Origin: Ailanthus altissimus | Lineage: Eukaryota; Streptophyta; Magnoliopsida; Sapindales; Simaroubaceae | Direction: 5' to 3' | Assembly (NCBI GenBank): GCA_946807835.1 | Contig: OX327702.1 | Span: forward strand, 15,066,001-15,130,000 | DNA: 64,000 bases | Shown: positions 50,479 to 62,190 of the stretch, in pieces | How the letters are laid out: each line of letters opens with the position of its first letter | Numbering within the stretch: the stretch's first letter is position 1 | Position numbers and translations under genes: made by a program | Notes under the pieces: generated by a model | What the model was told of the DNA's origin: nothing | The model's database searches: none | What the model saw: the letters and a program-made list of their open reading frames with translations, nothing else

Positions 50479-52392
50479 GTTGGTACCGTCTAGGTCACCC
50501 TAGACGTTTTAGAAGTTGGTCTTCCATTGAGGATAAATTAGACAAGCCTTTTTTAGGGTCAGCTAGTCCTCTGGATTTACTATATTGTGACCACTCTTTC
50601 TTTTTTGGTCACCTTTGAAGTCGAATCATTGACTTGGATTTTAATTTTTGGCTTATCTAGCATCCAGACTTCTGTGGATGACCATGTTCACACTTGATGC
50701 AAGGAAGGGATCAGTCTCTACAAGAGGGATTCTTACTTTTTGAGTTAAAAAGAAGTCAGCCTTCATTGATGAGCCTTTGTATCTCATTCCTGAAGACAAC
50801 ACAGTTGTTTAAGCTATGTCGCCAAGAATTATGCCATTTGCAGTAGTCTTTCCCAGCTCACTAGTTGACTGGGGGAATGGAATAGCCTTCGAAAAATCTA
50901 ATTTCCTTGTCCTTCAACAACTAATAAAAAAATTTATTGGCTTTTCATAAATCAAAGGAATATTCTTTGGCAATCTGGATGTTCTTACAGATCTTTTTCT
51001 TCTCTTTGTTGGGTGTCACCTTTTTTTAGCACTGGGTATTCATACGGCCCACCTTTAGTTACCTCAGCAAGGTATACTTCCTCATCAAAGTTAAAGTTAA
51101 ACTCCTCTAATTCAGTTTCTGAAACAGCCTAGATGACCGTAACTTCCAATTGACTTTTGTAATAAGTTCCTTTCGAAGATGCCTACTTCTGATCCTTTTC
51201 CATAAGATGTCTTTCATAATGGACGGTTCAAGTTGACAAATTATACAGATCACAAAAATAATGTCCTTTAATATGCTCTCTTATAGCGAAGAACATTCCT
51301 CGGACGACCATAAATACGGAGTCAACCTCTGAAATCTATATTCGACACTATGTTTGAAGTTTTCTAAATCAGCTTATATACTTTGAAATTGATTTGCTCG
51401 ACATCTAAGAGACTCCAGCTAGGTTGGCCAGCGTAACTTCTAGAGGTGGCTTGTAGAATTTAGTATGGAACTTATCCTCAATCTATTCCCAATTGGCAAT
51501 CAACTTAGGCACCAAGTTGTTGAACCAATTGAAAGACGTTTTTGTTAGAGAATTGATGAATAGCCTTAGTTTCCAGAATTGAGATGAATTGGCCTCACCA
51601 TACTGTATTGTGAATCAGGAGATATGCTCAAAAGTGGTGATATTTTCCTCACCCAAAAATAAAAAGAATTTATAAATCTTTTATCCCTTTAGAAAAAAGA
51701 AAATGTGTCAATACAATGGGGTAGGGTTTCTTGTATGAAGAATATGCCATAGGCCTTAGATCAATTCCCATATTCTGCAATGCTTTGGCCAGCATATTAT
51801 AATCTATCTCAGGTCACCCGGTATCTCTGGTAGGCTACACTGGTTCCATAGAGTAGAAGCTTGTGCAACCTTCTCAAGTCATCGAAGGATATTGACTGAG
51901 CCATAGGGTAGGTCGACCTGATAATGTCGACGTCATCGAGACTCCTATAATTCAGGGTTTGGTCGACCCTAAAGCAAAGCTATCAGCTCTATTTGGTTCT
52001 ACCTCATAGCCTCGAGGTTTTTTAGTATACTTCGGTTGATGTTCTAATGGTCTTTAATCAAAGGTCAAAATGTCTTTAATCAAATGTTGAAAGACTGCTA
52101 CCATTTGGTTGGTCAACATCGTGTTGAGCTGTTGGTTTTCCTAGGCGATTTGGGAAACCGGCCTTTGAATAACGATCGTAGAAAACAACTAGGGGTATGG
52201 ACGAGTACTACGATAAATCTCTTCTAACTGCTAGTTCAACTGGTTTTCCTCAACATTGGCCAAGCTCGCCTCATTCTGCTCAGTTTTTTATGGAGCTCTG
52301 AGCTGAGAGGGTGTAGTTGGGGATGCCTCAACATTATTCTTTCTTGTGCTATTTTTAGCTATCTATTTAGTTGTTATTGTTATACAAGGCCT
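50479..52392 (-). pseudogene. Tat-type gypsy gag
   Basis: On the minus strand a retrotrans-gag block is visible around 51300-51640: FWKLRLFINSLTKTSFNWFN, then FHTKFYKPPLEVTLANLAG and SISKYISLFRKLQT. Stops are frequent. Further pieces towards 50500 are weak. It lies between the PBS and the pol region, as expected for gag. Confidence 0.75.
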
Positions 52393-52411
52393 GGACCCAT
52401 CGTGCATGCCA
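52393..52411 (-). other. primer binding site, Tat-type element
   Basis: The minus strand reads TGGCATGCACGATGGGTCC, close to the TGGCGCCCACCGTGGGG type of primer site of Tat elements, just inside the 5' LTR. Confidence 0.55.
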
Positions 52412-52417
52412 AAAAGA

Positions 52418-52828
52418 TATTCGCAGAAATAAATTTTGGGTCAATGTGCTTTGTGTTCAGCTAAACAAAGATCACCCAAATTCAAGAAAAGTTGAGATTG
52501 AGGATTTTGCCAGCAAGTGAGGTTTTTTCAACAAGCAATGGCGTAGAGTCCTAAGTTGAATGAATAAAATAAGAGGAAAGGATAAAAAGCTAAGAAGCTT
52601 GTGCAAATTATATGTATTTAATAGTTGATGATCATTTATAATGAAAAATCAAGCCTATTTATAGGCTGTAGAATCCTACACAAAACTTAATTTTATAAGA
52701 AAAGTAATTCTAATATAATACAACAACCTTTTATGTACAACTTCCTAAATAAGCTATAAACACACAATTGGGCATAACATCCCAAAAATATAAAAGCCCA
52801 TTTGACACTTTTTGGGCTAACGTCAACA
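52418..52828 (-). repeat. 5' LTR of the Tat-type element
   Basis: Partner of 20864-21358. The inner end starts TATTCGCAG where the partner has TGTTCGTGG, so the terminal TG has mutated. The outer end is GTCAACA, followed by GATAT. A TATAAATAG box in minus orientation lies near 52655, inside the palindrome AGCCTATTTATAGGCT. Confidence 0.85.
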
Positions 52829-53170
52829 GATATCCACAATGAGTATTTACAAATATTTCACCTAATTTTCATCCTCTCAAATTCGTAATAAATTTTAACC
52901 TTATATATTAAATTTATCCCAAATTTCCTTCCAACTTTACCAAATAGTTTCTAACCAAATCGAATCGAATTCTAATGATTTAATGAGTCATTTATCATAT
53001 GTAGTTGCTTTTCAACAATTTCCCCTTCTTTACTGTCAATGAAAATTTGAACCAAACCAGGCTTGGGATAAAAAGTCCAATTATCGGGTTCATCCTAGAC
53101 CAACCTAAGTTGAAACTCAAATCTTCGTCTCAGCATTTTTGTACCTAGTGTGCAAAACAGCAAAGTAGTA
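52829..53170. other. upstream region of the PPR pseudogene
   Basis: Non-repetitive sequence between the Tat element and the PPR start codon. It probably holds the former promoter and 5' UTR; I see no clear motif. Confidence 0.4.
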
Positions 53171-53852
53171 ATGGCTTTGCCCTAAACTCTGACTCTGCGA
53201 TTGAAACTGTTACTCAACTTGCTATTTGCATATGACTTCATTTTAAAACCCTCAAATACAAACCCATTTTAGAATTTAAAAACCCGTTTAGCATATTCAA
53301 ACACTTCATTAATAGCGTTTATCGCAATCTCAAAACCTTACCGTTAAAACGTAGGGTTTATCCTACAATACCCAAAATTAAAACCCCGTATTCTCTCATT
53401 ATGCCTTACTTCTTCTGCTCAATCAATGACCATCAAGCCAAAGACAGTTCTACTCTAAGCTCAAATCCAGTTCAGGCAGAAAAAAATGCAAAAACTGACC
53501 CATCCCCAGACTAAAACCAATGTCAGAGTATCCCAAGAGGTAGGCAATGAAACACAAAAAGGTTAGAGGATACAATTTTTAGAATTATGTTGAATTGGGA
53601 GTAGACGACTCATTTAAAAATCTCTATCCGAGCTTTAGTGTCTGAATTTGATCACAACCTTATTTATAATATGCTTCATAGAGCAAAAAAGCTGGAGCAT
53701 GCGCTCCATTCTTTCGGTGGGTCCAACGGGCTGGGTTGGTTAATCATAACAGAGAAACCCATTTGAAAATAATTGAAATTTTTGGCTGAGCTAAGAAATT
53801 AAACAATGCTAGGTGTATTTTGATAAATATGCCAAAAAAGGGTGTTGAATGG

Positions 53853-54018
53853 TGTTAAGAAACAGAAGGAGAGAAGAATTCTTGTATACGTGTTATTACA
53901 AGTATAGATGTTACAAGTATTTATAGAAGAATGAAGTCATTTAATTTCTACTCTACAACTACTATCTATTACTTAACAACTACCAACTACTTTTACAACT
54001 AATTAATATACTTCAACA
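53853..54018 (-). repeat. 3' LTR of copia element 3
   Basis: It is 166 bp with ends TGTTAAG and CTTCAACA. It contains about 45 bp (around 53921-53965, with TTTATAGAAG) that the partner lacks. Confidence 0.9.
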
Positions 54019-54030
54019 CTCCCCCTCAAG
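54019..54030 (-). other. polypurine tract, copia element 3
   Basis: The minus strand reads CTTGAGGGGGAG directly before the LTR start TGTTGAAG. Confidence 0.85.
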
Positions 54031-54299
54031 CTAGAGCAGATAAATCAAATGTGCCAAGTTTATTACAAATAAAATCAATTCAAAGACCCTGTAGAGATTT
54101 AGTAAGGATGTCTGCTAGTTGATCATTTGAGCTGACATAACTGGCTGAAATACTACCAGATAAAATCTTCTCTCAGATAAAATTGTAATTAATCTCTTTA
54201 TATTTTATCCTTTTATGAAACACTGGGTTGGATGAAATGTGAAGGGTAACTTGATGATCACAAAGTAATTTTATCTGTGATATATCAGTAAATTTTAGC

Positions 54300-57200
54300 T
54301 CTTGGATTAACTGTTTCAACTATATAAGTTCACATACTATGAAAGCCATTGCACGATACTCTGCTTCTGCACTTGACCTAGCTACAATAGCTTGTTTCTT
54401 GCTTTTCCAAGATATAAGATTTTCTTTAATAAGAACACAATACCCAGTGTTAGAACGTCTATCTGATGGAGAACATGCCCAATTAGCATTTAAGTAACCA
54501 ATAACTTGTGTATGATCTTTATTCTCATATAACAAACCATTACCTAGTGCACCCTTGATATATCATAGGATTTGAATAATCGCATCCTAATGAGTTTTAT
54601 ATGGAGACTGCAGAAATTGACTGACAACACTAACTGGAAAGAAAATATCAGGCCATATGATGGTGAAACAATTAAGTTTACCAACTAGTCTTCGATATCT
54701 CCCAGGGTCTGCAAGAGGCTCCCTCTATCCAGGTAGAAGTTTAGTGTTATGATCCATAGGAGAGTCTATAGGTTGTAGTCCATTATCCCTATTTCTTAGA
54801 GAATATCCAAAGTATACTTTCTTTGAGAAAAAACAATCCTAGAGCTAGACTGAGCTACCTCAATACCAAGAAAGTATCTGAGAAATCTCAAATCTTTGGT
54901 CTGAAAATGATCAAACAAGTGATTTTTTAATTGTTTAATACTATCTTGATCATTTTCAGTAATGATAATATCATCAACGTAGACTACTAGCTATATGCAT
55001 TGGCCTTGTGATATATGCTTATAGAAAACAAAGTAATCTAGTTGACTTCAAATCATGCTAAACTCCTAGATGACAATGTTGAAATAACCAAACTAGACAC
55101 GAGGAGATTATTTTAGACCATATAATGAGAGACGAAGTTTACATACTAAATTAGACTCCTTATGAGCAACAAAATTATGTGGTTGCTTTATATAGATTTC
55201 TTCCTGAAGTTCACCATGGAGAAAGGAATTTTTTATGTCGAGCTGGTGCAATGGTCATTGGTGAATAACAGCTATAGATAAGAATAATCAAACATATGAC
55301 ATTTTAGCCATATGAGAGAATCTGTCAAAATAATTCAAGCCATAAGTCTATGTGTACCCTTTGGCAACCAACCATGTTTTCAACCTATCAACCTGACCAT
55401 TGGGTCCAATCTTGACAGTATAAACCTAACAACAACTAATAGTAGAGTGGCCGAGGTGTAATTGGACTAATTCTCATGTACCATTATTGTTTAAAGTAGT
55501 CATTTTCTCAACCATTGCTTGATATCACCCAGGATGTGAAAGAGCCTCACAGAGGGTGATAGGGACAAAGATAAAGGATAAAGTAAACACAAAAGCATAA
55601 TACGGTGAAGATAATCGATGATAAATAACAAAATGTATATAGGATGAAGGTTCCAAGTATAGCGTTTACCTTTATAAATAGCAATAGAAAATTGGTCAAT
55701 AGGGTGTAGGACCTTAGTATAAGAGTAATCGAGAGTAGAAAGTGAGTTAATAGTAACCCCAAGTGTTTGAGAAGTGGTATCACTATCATCACCTTTTAAA
55801 GTAAAAGGAATAAGACTTTTACATGCCGGAGAGGGAGAATCCTTAGTGGAAGGATCATATTGTGGGATAGGAATAGGTGTTGTATTTGACTCAAGAAGAG
55901 GAGACATGAGATAAAGAATAGGACGAACGTCTATGATAGATGTAGTATCTTAAGCAAATGAAGAAAATAAAGGGGGAAGACTAAAAAATATGACATCGGG
56001 AGAAATGAAATAATGTCAGGTGTCAAGAGAGTAACATTTACATCCTTTTTGAAAATGTGAGTAACTAAGAAAAAGACATTTGATGGACTAGACGGATAAT
56101 TTATCTTGACCAGGAGAAAAGATATCAGCAAAACATGTGCAGCCAAAGACACGCAATAGAAGAGAAAACAATGGCTAACTAGGATACAAACCAGAATGAG
56201 GAATCTGATGTTGCAACACGGAGGAAGGCATTCGATTTATTAGAAAACAAGCAGTAAGAACAGCATCAGCCCAAAAAATAGAGATGAACATTATTGTGTA
56301 TAAGTAGAGTACGAGCAGTCTCAATGGGATGTCTATTCTTATGCCCGATAAATCTATTTTATTGTGGAGTATAGACACAGAAAGACTGATGTAATATGCC
56401 CTGAGAAGACATAAATTTAGTAAACGGTGCAAAAAAATATTCAGGTGCATTATTACAACATAATAGTAAAGAATTGTGCTTTAATTTCAGCACACAAAGA
56501 TTCAAAGATAGAAGATGATTTAGAACGATCTTTCATTAAAAATAACTAAGTGCAACGCGAATAATCATCAATAAATGTACTAAATTATTTAAGACCTAAA
56601 ACAAAAGAAACTCGGCTAGGTCCTCAAACATCTGAATGAACTAATTTAAAATAAAATGTAGCCCTATTATTGACACGCTTTGGAAATGATCCACGAGAGT
56701 GTTTTTCAAACTTACAAGACTCACAATTGAAAGATGATAAACTAGAGATATTTAGAACCATTTTTCAAAGTTTTAACAGATTTGGATGTCCTAGACAATT
56801 ATAGAGAAGTGCTTTTAGTGACGGTGCATACAACAGATGGTTAAGGAATACTCAGTTGATAAAGCCCCTATAACTCACAACCTATGCTAATCATCAACCC
56901 CGTACTGTAATCCTATATAATAACAGAGTCATTAACAAAAGTGATTTCACAGTTTAAAGAGCGAGTTAGTTTACTAACAGAGATAAGATTAAAAGGACAT
57001 TATGGAATATAGAGAACAGATTTTAAATGTAATGAAAGCAGAGGGTGTGCTTAACCAATTACTTTTGCAATGATTTTGGAACCATTAGCTAAAGTTACAG
57101 AAGGTAATGATCCAGACTCAAAAATACAAGATGGTAATTAAAGGTTACCAGAAAAATAATTTGAGGCACCAGAATCAAGGACCCAGATCCTAGAGAGGAA

Positions 57201-58170
57201 GATTAAGTAAGGAAGGAGGCAGAATTACCAAAATTTGCAGTGGAAGCAACGGAGGAGGTAGACTACTTAGCTGCTTGATATTTAAGATAATCATCATAAT
57301 CGGCACAAGTAATAGTCAAGGATGGAGAATAGTTGTTTAAGGTGCTAGATTGATCAGTTTGAGCAAGATTAGTAGCTTGAGAAAGTCGTCCATGCAACTT
57401 ATAACATCTTTCTCGAGTATGACCCAAACGATGAAAATAACTACATTTTAAGAGTTTGAGAGACCATCTCCTTTAAAAGAACTTTGTGATTAAGATTGAG
57501 AGGCTAAGACTGATGAGTCAATTGTAGATGGTCCAGGAACATGGCCTGGAGCAAAAACATGAAGGAGCCAAGTAAATACCTCATCTATGGAGGGAATAGT
57601 TACTTTGGCAAAGATCTAATCTCAAATTGGTGAAAGCTTAGAACTAATAAAAGTCAGGATCAGAACCATAAAAAAAATTTCCCTTTTTGTAAGGTCTTCG
57701 GCAATAGGCTTACCAACTAATAGGAGTGAATTGAATTCAAACTTAAGGGATGACATCTGTCCAAGGAATTATGACATGTCCATACCCTATTATTTTAGAT
57801 TGATAAGATTCAAGACAACATAATATAGTCTTTGAATGTCATTAGTATAAAAAAACTTAGCCTAATTCCAAATATCAAACAAGTCAGGTAGGCCTTATAA
57901 ATAGGATACAGTTGAGGATCAATAGTTTTCCATAAGTGTTAAGGCATCAATATTTTTCTACTCAGCTGTATCTTTATCTTGTAAATCTACAACTCTGGTA
58001 GTTAAATAGTTTTTTAATCCATATCCCCATACACCATAATTCAATAGACGTGACCCAAGAGGTATAATTATATTCCCTATCAGTGTTTTCAAAGAAATTA
58101 TGGGAAATAAACTAAAGGAAAAGGTAGAACCTATTTTGAGATGTTCAAAGGTCAATTTGAATCGCCAACC
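54300..58170 (-). pseudogene. copia element 3 gag-pol, degenerate
   Basis: Minus-strand blocks appear in the usual copia order. Gag includes a zinc-knuckle remnant near 57390-57440 (RCYKLHGR). The protease reads WVLDSGASNYFSGN near 57140-57180. Integrase includes FWADAVLTACFLINRMPSSV at 56205-56270. RT has its catalytic site YVDD at 54970-54981. RNase H lies at 54320-54535 (GYCVLIKENLISWKSKKQAI, then ARSSAEAEYRAMA). The gag N-terminal part spans about 57960-58170. Stops and frameshifts separate the blocks. Confidence 0.9.
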
Positions 58171-58742
58171 AGAGGGAGACTGGCGGACAATGCAAAAGTG
58201 GTTTTCCAGCAGCGATTTTTCGGCAACAATGGCAGTTTACGATGTGGCGATGATTTGTCAAAAATAGTGATGGCGGTTAGGTGACAGTTTTCCTTGTCGT
58301 CAACGTCTGAAGACTGGAACACCGGCGGTGAGGCTACACGCACGCTGGAAAGATGTAGATCGACGATTGAAGTTCACCGAAGAGTGGACTGTCACCGACA
58401 AATGGCGGCGCATCCATCGGTTAGTGGGGATTGGGCTTCTGCAGAACAGGTTATCGGCATCTTTTGAGGTTAATGGTGATGGCTGGAGGTCGATATGGTT
58501 GTCGAAAATTTATACGATCTTTAGAAAGTGAAACTATTTTCGGTGCATGGAGGCGTGTCCAGTGATGCTCCGATGATGACTTTTTGGGTTTTACCGGTGA
58601 GATCCTTCTGCGATCACGTTCACCAAAAAAGAGGGGTACAACCACCAAAGAAAGGAAGTACAATGGCAGAAAATGATAGGCAGTGCTGTCGGAAGTGACA
58701 GGTAGTATTACTGAAAGGAAGACAACTCAAAAGTCAAGAGTT
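58171..58742 (-). other. leader of copia element 3
   Basis: This G/C-richer untranslated stretch lies between gag and the PBS. The short ORFs seen on both strands have no family resemblance. Confidence 0.5.
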
Positions 58743-58755
58743 GGCTCTAATACCA
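58743..58755 (-). other. primer binding site, copia element 3
   Basis: The minus strand reads TGGTATTAGAGCC, the initiator tRNA-Met type with one change, abutting the LTR. Confidence 0.88.
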
Positions 58756-58876
58756 TGTGAAGAAATAGAAGGGAAAAAGAATTCTTGTATATGAATTATT
58801 ACAATTATAGATGTTACAAGTATCTATTACTTGACAACTACTAATTACTTTTACAACTAATTAATGTACTTCAACA
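58756..58876 (-). repeat. 5' LTR of copia element 3
   Basis: It is 121 bp with ends TGTGAAG and CTTCAACA. It is shorter than its partner by an internal deletion that removes the TTTATAG segment. Confidence 0.88.
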
Positions 58877-60595
58877 AATGGGATGAAGATATGTTTGTTG
58901 TGATGATTGATAGTTATGGTAAAAAGGGAATTGTTCAAGAGTCTGTTAAACGTTTTGATAAAATGAAGGAATTGGGCGTGGAGAGGAGTGCCAAGTCTTA
59001 TGATGCTTTGTTTAAAGTGATCTTGAGGCGTGGCCGGTATATGATGGCAAAAGGGTACTTTAATAGGATGTTGAGTGAAGGAATTGAGCCGGCGAGGCCT
59101 ACTTACAATATTATGCTTTGGGGTTTCTTTTTGTGTTTGAGGCTTGAGACTGCTATGAGATTTTTTTAGGATTTGAAGAGCAGAGGGATTCTACTGGATG
59201 TTGTTACTTATTATTCGATGATTAACGGGTATAATCGGTTCAAGAAAATAGGTGAGGCGGAGAAGTTATTTGTGGAGATGAAGAGGAAGAATATTGAGCC
59301 TACAGTTATTAGTTACACTACTATGATAAAAGGGTATGTTGCAGTTGAGCGAGCTGATGATGCACTGAGATTATTTGAGGAAATGAAGTCATTTAATGTT
59401 AAGCCGAATGCGGTTACTTATACGACTTTGTTGCCAGGATTGTGTGATGCGGGGAAGATGGCTGAGGCGCAGAACATTTTGAAGGAGATGGTAGATAGGT
59501 ATATTGCTCCCAAGGATAATTCGATATTTATGAAGCGACTTGAATGCGTCTGCAAATGTGCTGAAGGCGATGATTCGGTTGAGCATTCCAACAGAGGCTG
59601 GACATTATGGTGTTTTGATCGAGAATTTCTGCAAAGCTGAGATGTTCGATCAGGCAAATAAGTTGTTGGAGAAAGCTTGTTGAGAAGGAAATCATTTTGA
59701 GGCCACAAAGTTCTTATGACATGGAGGCTAGTGCTTATAACCCGATGATTGAACATCTTTGCAACCATGATCAGACACGAAAAGCTGGTCTTTTTCAGGC
59801 AATTAATGAAAAAGGGTGTTCTGGATCCCAATGCATTTAATAATTTGATCTGTGGGCATTCAAAAGAAGGGAATCCAGATTCTGCTATTGAAATTGTTAA
59901 GATTATGCGTCGTATACGGGTGCCTAGAGATGCAGATGGGTACAAGTTGCTAATTGAAAGCTACCTGAGGAAAGGTGAGCCAGTTGATGCTAAAACTTCT
60001 CTGGATAATATGATTGAAGATGGCCTTTTTCCATCTTCTTCATTGCTTAGGTTGGTGATGGAGAGTCTGTTTGAACATGGGAGGGTTCAGACTGCGAGCC
60101 GAGTATTGAAGAGCATGGTAGAGAAGGGTGTGAAGGAGAATATGGATTTGGGTGCCAAGATTTTGGAAGCTCTTCTCATGAGAGGTCACATTCAGGAAGC
60201 CCTTGGACAAATTGATTTGCTGATGCAGAGTGGTTGTAGTGCACCCAATTTTGACAGTCTCCTATCTGTTCTCTCTGAGAAAGGAAAAACCATTGCTGCG
60301 CTTAAGTTGTTGGACTTTTGTTTGGAGAGAGACTACATTGTAGACGTCTCAAGCTATGAAAAGGTATTGGACGCTCTCTTAGCAGCAGGAAAGACACTGA
60401 ATGCATATTCTGTATTATGTAAAAATAATGCAGAAAGGAGGGGTCACTGATTGGAAGAGCTGTGAGGATTTGATCGATAGCCTTAATCAGGAAGGGAACA
60501 AAAAGCAAGTAGATATACTCTCTAGAATGATAGGAGGAGACAATACAGCACGTGGGAGCAAGAAAGGGAAGGAACAAGCACCTGCTGCCAGCTAA

Positions 60596-62190
60596 CATCG
60601 TCTTTCTTCTTTGGTAACTTTTTTATGTAGCTTCAGTTGAGGTCCTATGCTTGGATTTTAGCTTCAGATTTATTTTGAAGAATTCTACTTTTTGCAGAAT
60701 AACTTCTGAACAATACACCGTAATCTGTTCTGTTCTTTGTTTTGAGATGAACAGTGCAAGTCCGTTAGGCATTTCCGTCTTCTTAGTATACTGCAAGGTA
60801 TCTGACAAAGCCAAAAGAGTTGGCTTAGTGTTAATTTTGTCTAAGTTGTCTATGAAAGTAGTTTTTATTTTGTTTTACTCTGAACACATCATAGGTTATC
60901 CCAACTTGGTCTTTTTGTATTATCCATGAAGAGTTGAAGGGAAGAAAAGATACTGTTGACTTGCAATTATATGCTCTTTGTTGTTGAAAATAACATGAAC
61001 AAAAATCTCAAGAAAATATAGTATTCATAATCAGATAGTCATGATTGGTTCAAAATCAATATATGCTAGCATTTTTTAGCCATTGTTGGCTGTTGACAAA
61101 TTCATTTAAACTGCAAAACCGGCTGAGTTTGCAGTTTAGCATTATTTTTTCTCCATCAGCTGATATAATTTATTGTGTATTAAAGTAAATCTTTACTCCA
61201 CACTTCTTTTGCCCCTCCCTCGGTCCCGTTGGTCACATCTTTTCCAGATCGGGATTAAGAAAATTTGGTTAGTGTGGCACAAAATATCAGCCCCAATTTC
61301 GAAGTGCCCAGAATAGTTACAAACTATTATAAAGAGAGAGCCATTAAGAAATAACCATTTAATTTTACAAATATTTTTTATTAATCACCTTTTAATTATT
61401 TATTTTTTATTAGCTAAATAAATTGTAAATAGACATATTTACACACATAATATAGTATTAAATAAAACATTGAAATGTCAAATTTAACAAATTCAAACTT
61501 GATTTAAGCCATTATCATGAATATAATTTTATATTTAAAATTTAAAATAAATAGATTTGAAGTCGTAAAACATCTTTTTCAGATAAGATATCTGTGATGT
61601 TATATGTTTTATATCATATATATTTGAAATATTAGATTTATTATAAGTTGTGGCTATTTTAAAATGAAATATAAAAATACAATTGTAGTGTATAACGATC
61701 AAATTTGGAAGTGAAATAGGGTTGAATAGAAAAAAAATGAGGTTATTAGAAGAAAATTTGGAGAAATACACTACAAGTTGCTTCGCGGGCAACTATCGCA
61801 GGTTTGCGACGCATGTCTCAGCTTTCCACAAAAGTTGCCCGGAATGCAACCATCTAGGGCTCGCGTGTCTTGCATTTTAGGCGACTTGCAATTTCGTGGG
61901 ATTTTTTGAATAATGATTTTTGAATTTTTTGAATGATTTTTTAATCTTTTTTTTGCTTAGGTCTCACGAAGTATGATTCAATTGTTATTTATTTTGGGAG
62001 AAGATGAGAGAGCTCTAATAACAGCGAATAGAGTTATGTTGATTATAGTAACTTTGAGATTTCAGTTCTAAAAAATGTTAAATTTTAATATCGTTTAAAT
62101 ATTGTGTGTTATGACATTGGAGTTGACAATGTGGAATATAAGGTGATTCTGAAAATTAAAATTGATGCAATAAGGTATAAGTTGAAACTT
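60596..62190. other. 3' flank of the PPR pseudogene, no gene seen
   Basis: 60596-61250 is probably old 3' UTR and flank. 61320-61760 is very AT-rich. No coding sequence is supported. Confidence 0.45.
61769..61900 (+). mobile_element. possible CACTA-type transposon terminus
   Basis: The segment begins CACTACAAGTTGC and continues with short GC-rich subterminal motifs (GCAACTATCGC, TTGCGACGC, GTTGCCCG, GGCGACTTGC), the layout of plant CACTA ends. No opposite end, 3-bp duplication or transposase was found in the window. Confidence 0.35.

Larger units (their letters stand above)
20864..52828 (-). mobile_element. Tat-type Ty3/gypsy retrotransposon with nested insertions
   Basis: LTRs at 20864-21358 and 52418-52828 are homologous. 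The 5-bp sequence GATAT precedes the left one (20859-20863) and follows the right one (52829-52833), so the ends are firm. On the minus strand the order is 5' LTR, PBS, gag, protease, RT, RNase H, integrase, PPT and 3' LTR. Between integrase and the 3' LTR the + strand carries a plant-mobile-domain ORF. This architecture, together with the PBS and PPT types, points to the Tat lineage. The span is about 32 kb because of later insertions at 23717-35239, about 41570-48574 and 48689-50478. Without them it would be roughly 12 kb. All coding regions are broken. Confidence 0.88.
53853..58876 (-). mobile_element. short-LTR Ty1/copia retrotransposon (Ale/Retrofit-like) inside the PPR gene
   Basis: The LTRs are 53853-54018 and 58756-58876. 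AATGG flanks both ends exactly (53848-53852 and 58877-58881), and removing the element and one duplication restores the PPR reading frame. A PPT, degenerate gag-pol, leader and PBS are present in minus orientation. The short LTRs and the RNase H sequence resemble the Ale group. It is inactive because of many stops. Confidence 0.95.
53171..60595 (+). pseudogene. PPR protein pseudogene (At2g37230-like), split by a copia element
   Basis: Probable start ATG at 53171 (MALP, then a Leu/Ser-rich organelle-targeting-like stretch). A conserved part at about 53520-53852 includes LVSEFDHNLIYNMLHRAKK and RWVQRAGLVNHNRETHLKII. The copia insertion 53853-58876 (duplication AATGG) falls inside a Glu-Trp-Asp codon run, and the frame resumes with DEDMFVVMIDSYGKKGIVQE. 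P-type PPR repeats follow to a C-terminus at 60595 (TDWKSCEDLIDSLNQEG). Independent damage: TAG near 53606, TGA near 53797, TAG at 59167-59169, and frameshifts near 53713, 59550, 59670, 59790 and 60422. Intact P-class PPR proteins bind organellar RNA. I compare it with Arabidopsis At2g37230 from memory of its sequence pattern. Confidence 0.92.

Noticed and set aside
55500..56152. Hydrophobic Leu-rich ORFs suggesting membrane proteins
   Set aside because: They are on the minus strand inside copia element 3 and are frame-shifted readings of its integrase-RT linker; hydrophobicity follows from AT-rich codons.
59389..59945. Long minus-strand ORF of 175 residues
   Set aside because: It is antisense to the PPR repeats, whose + strand reading is clearly conserved.
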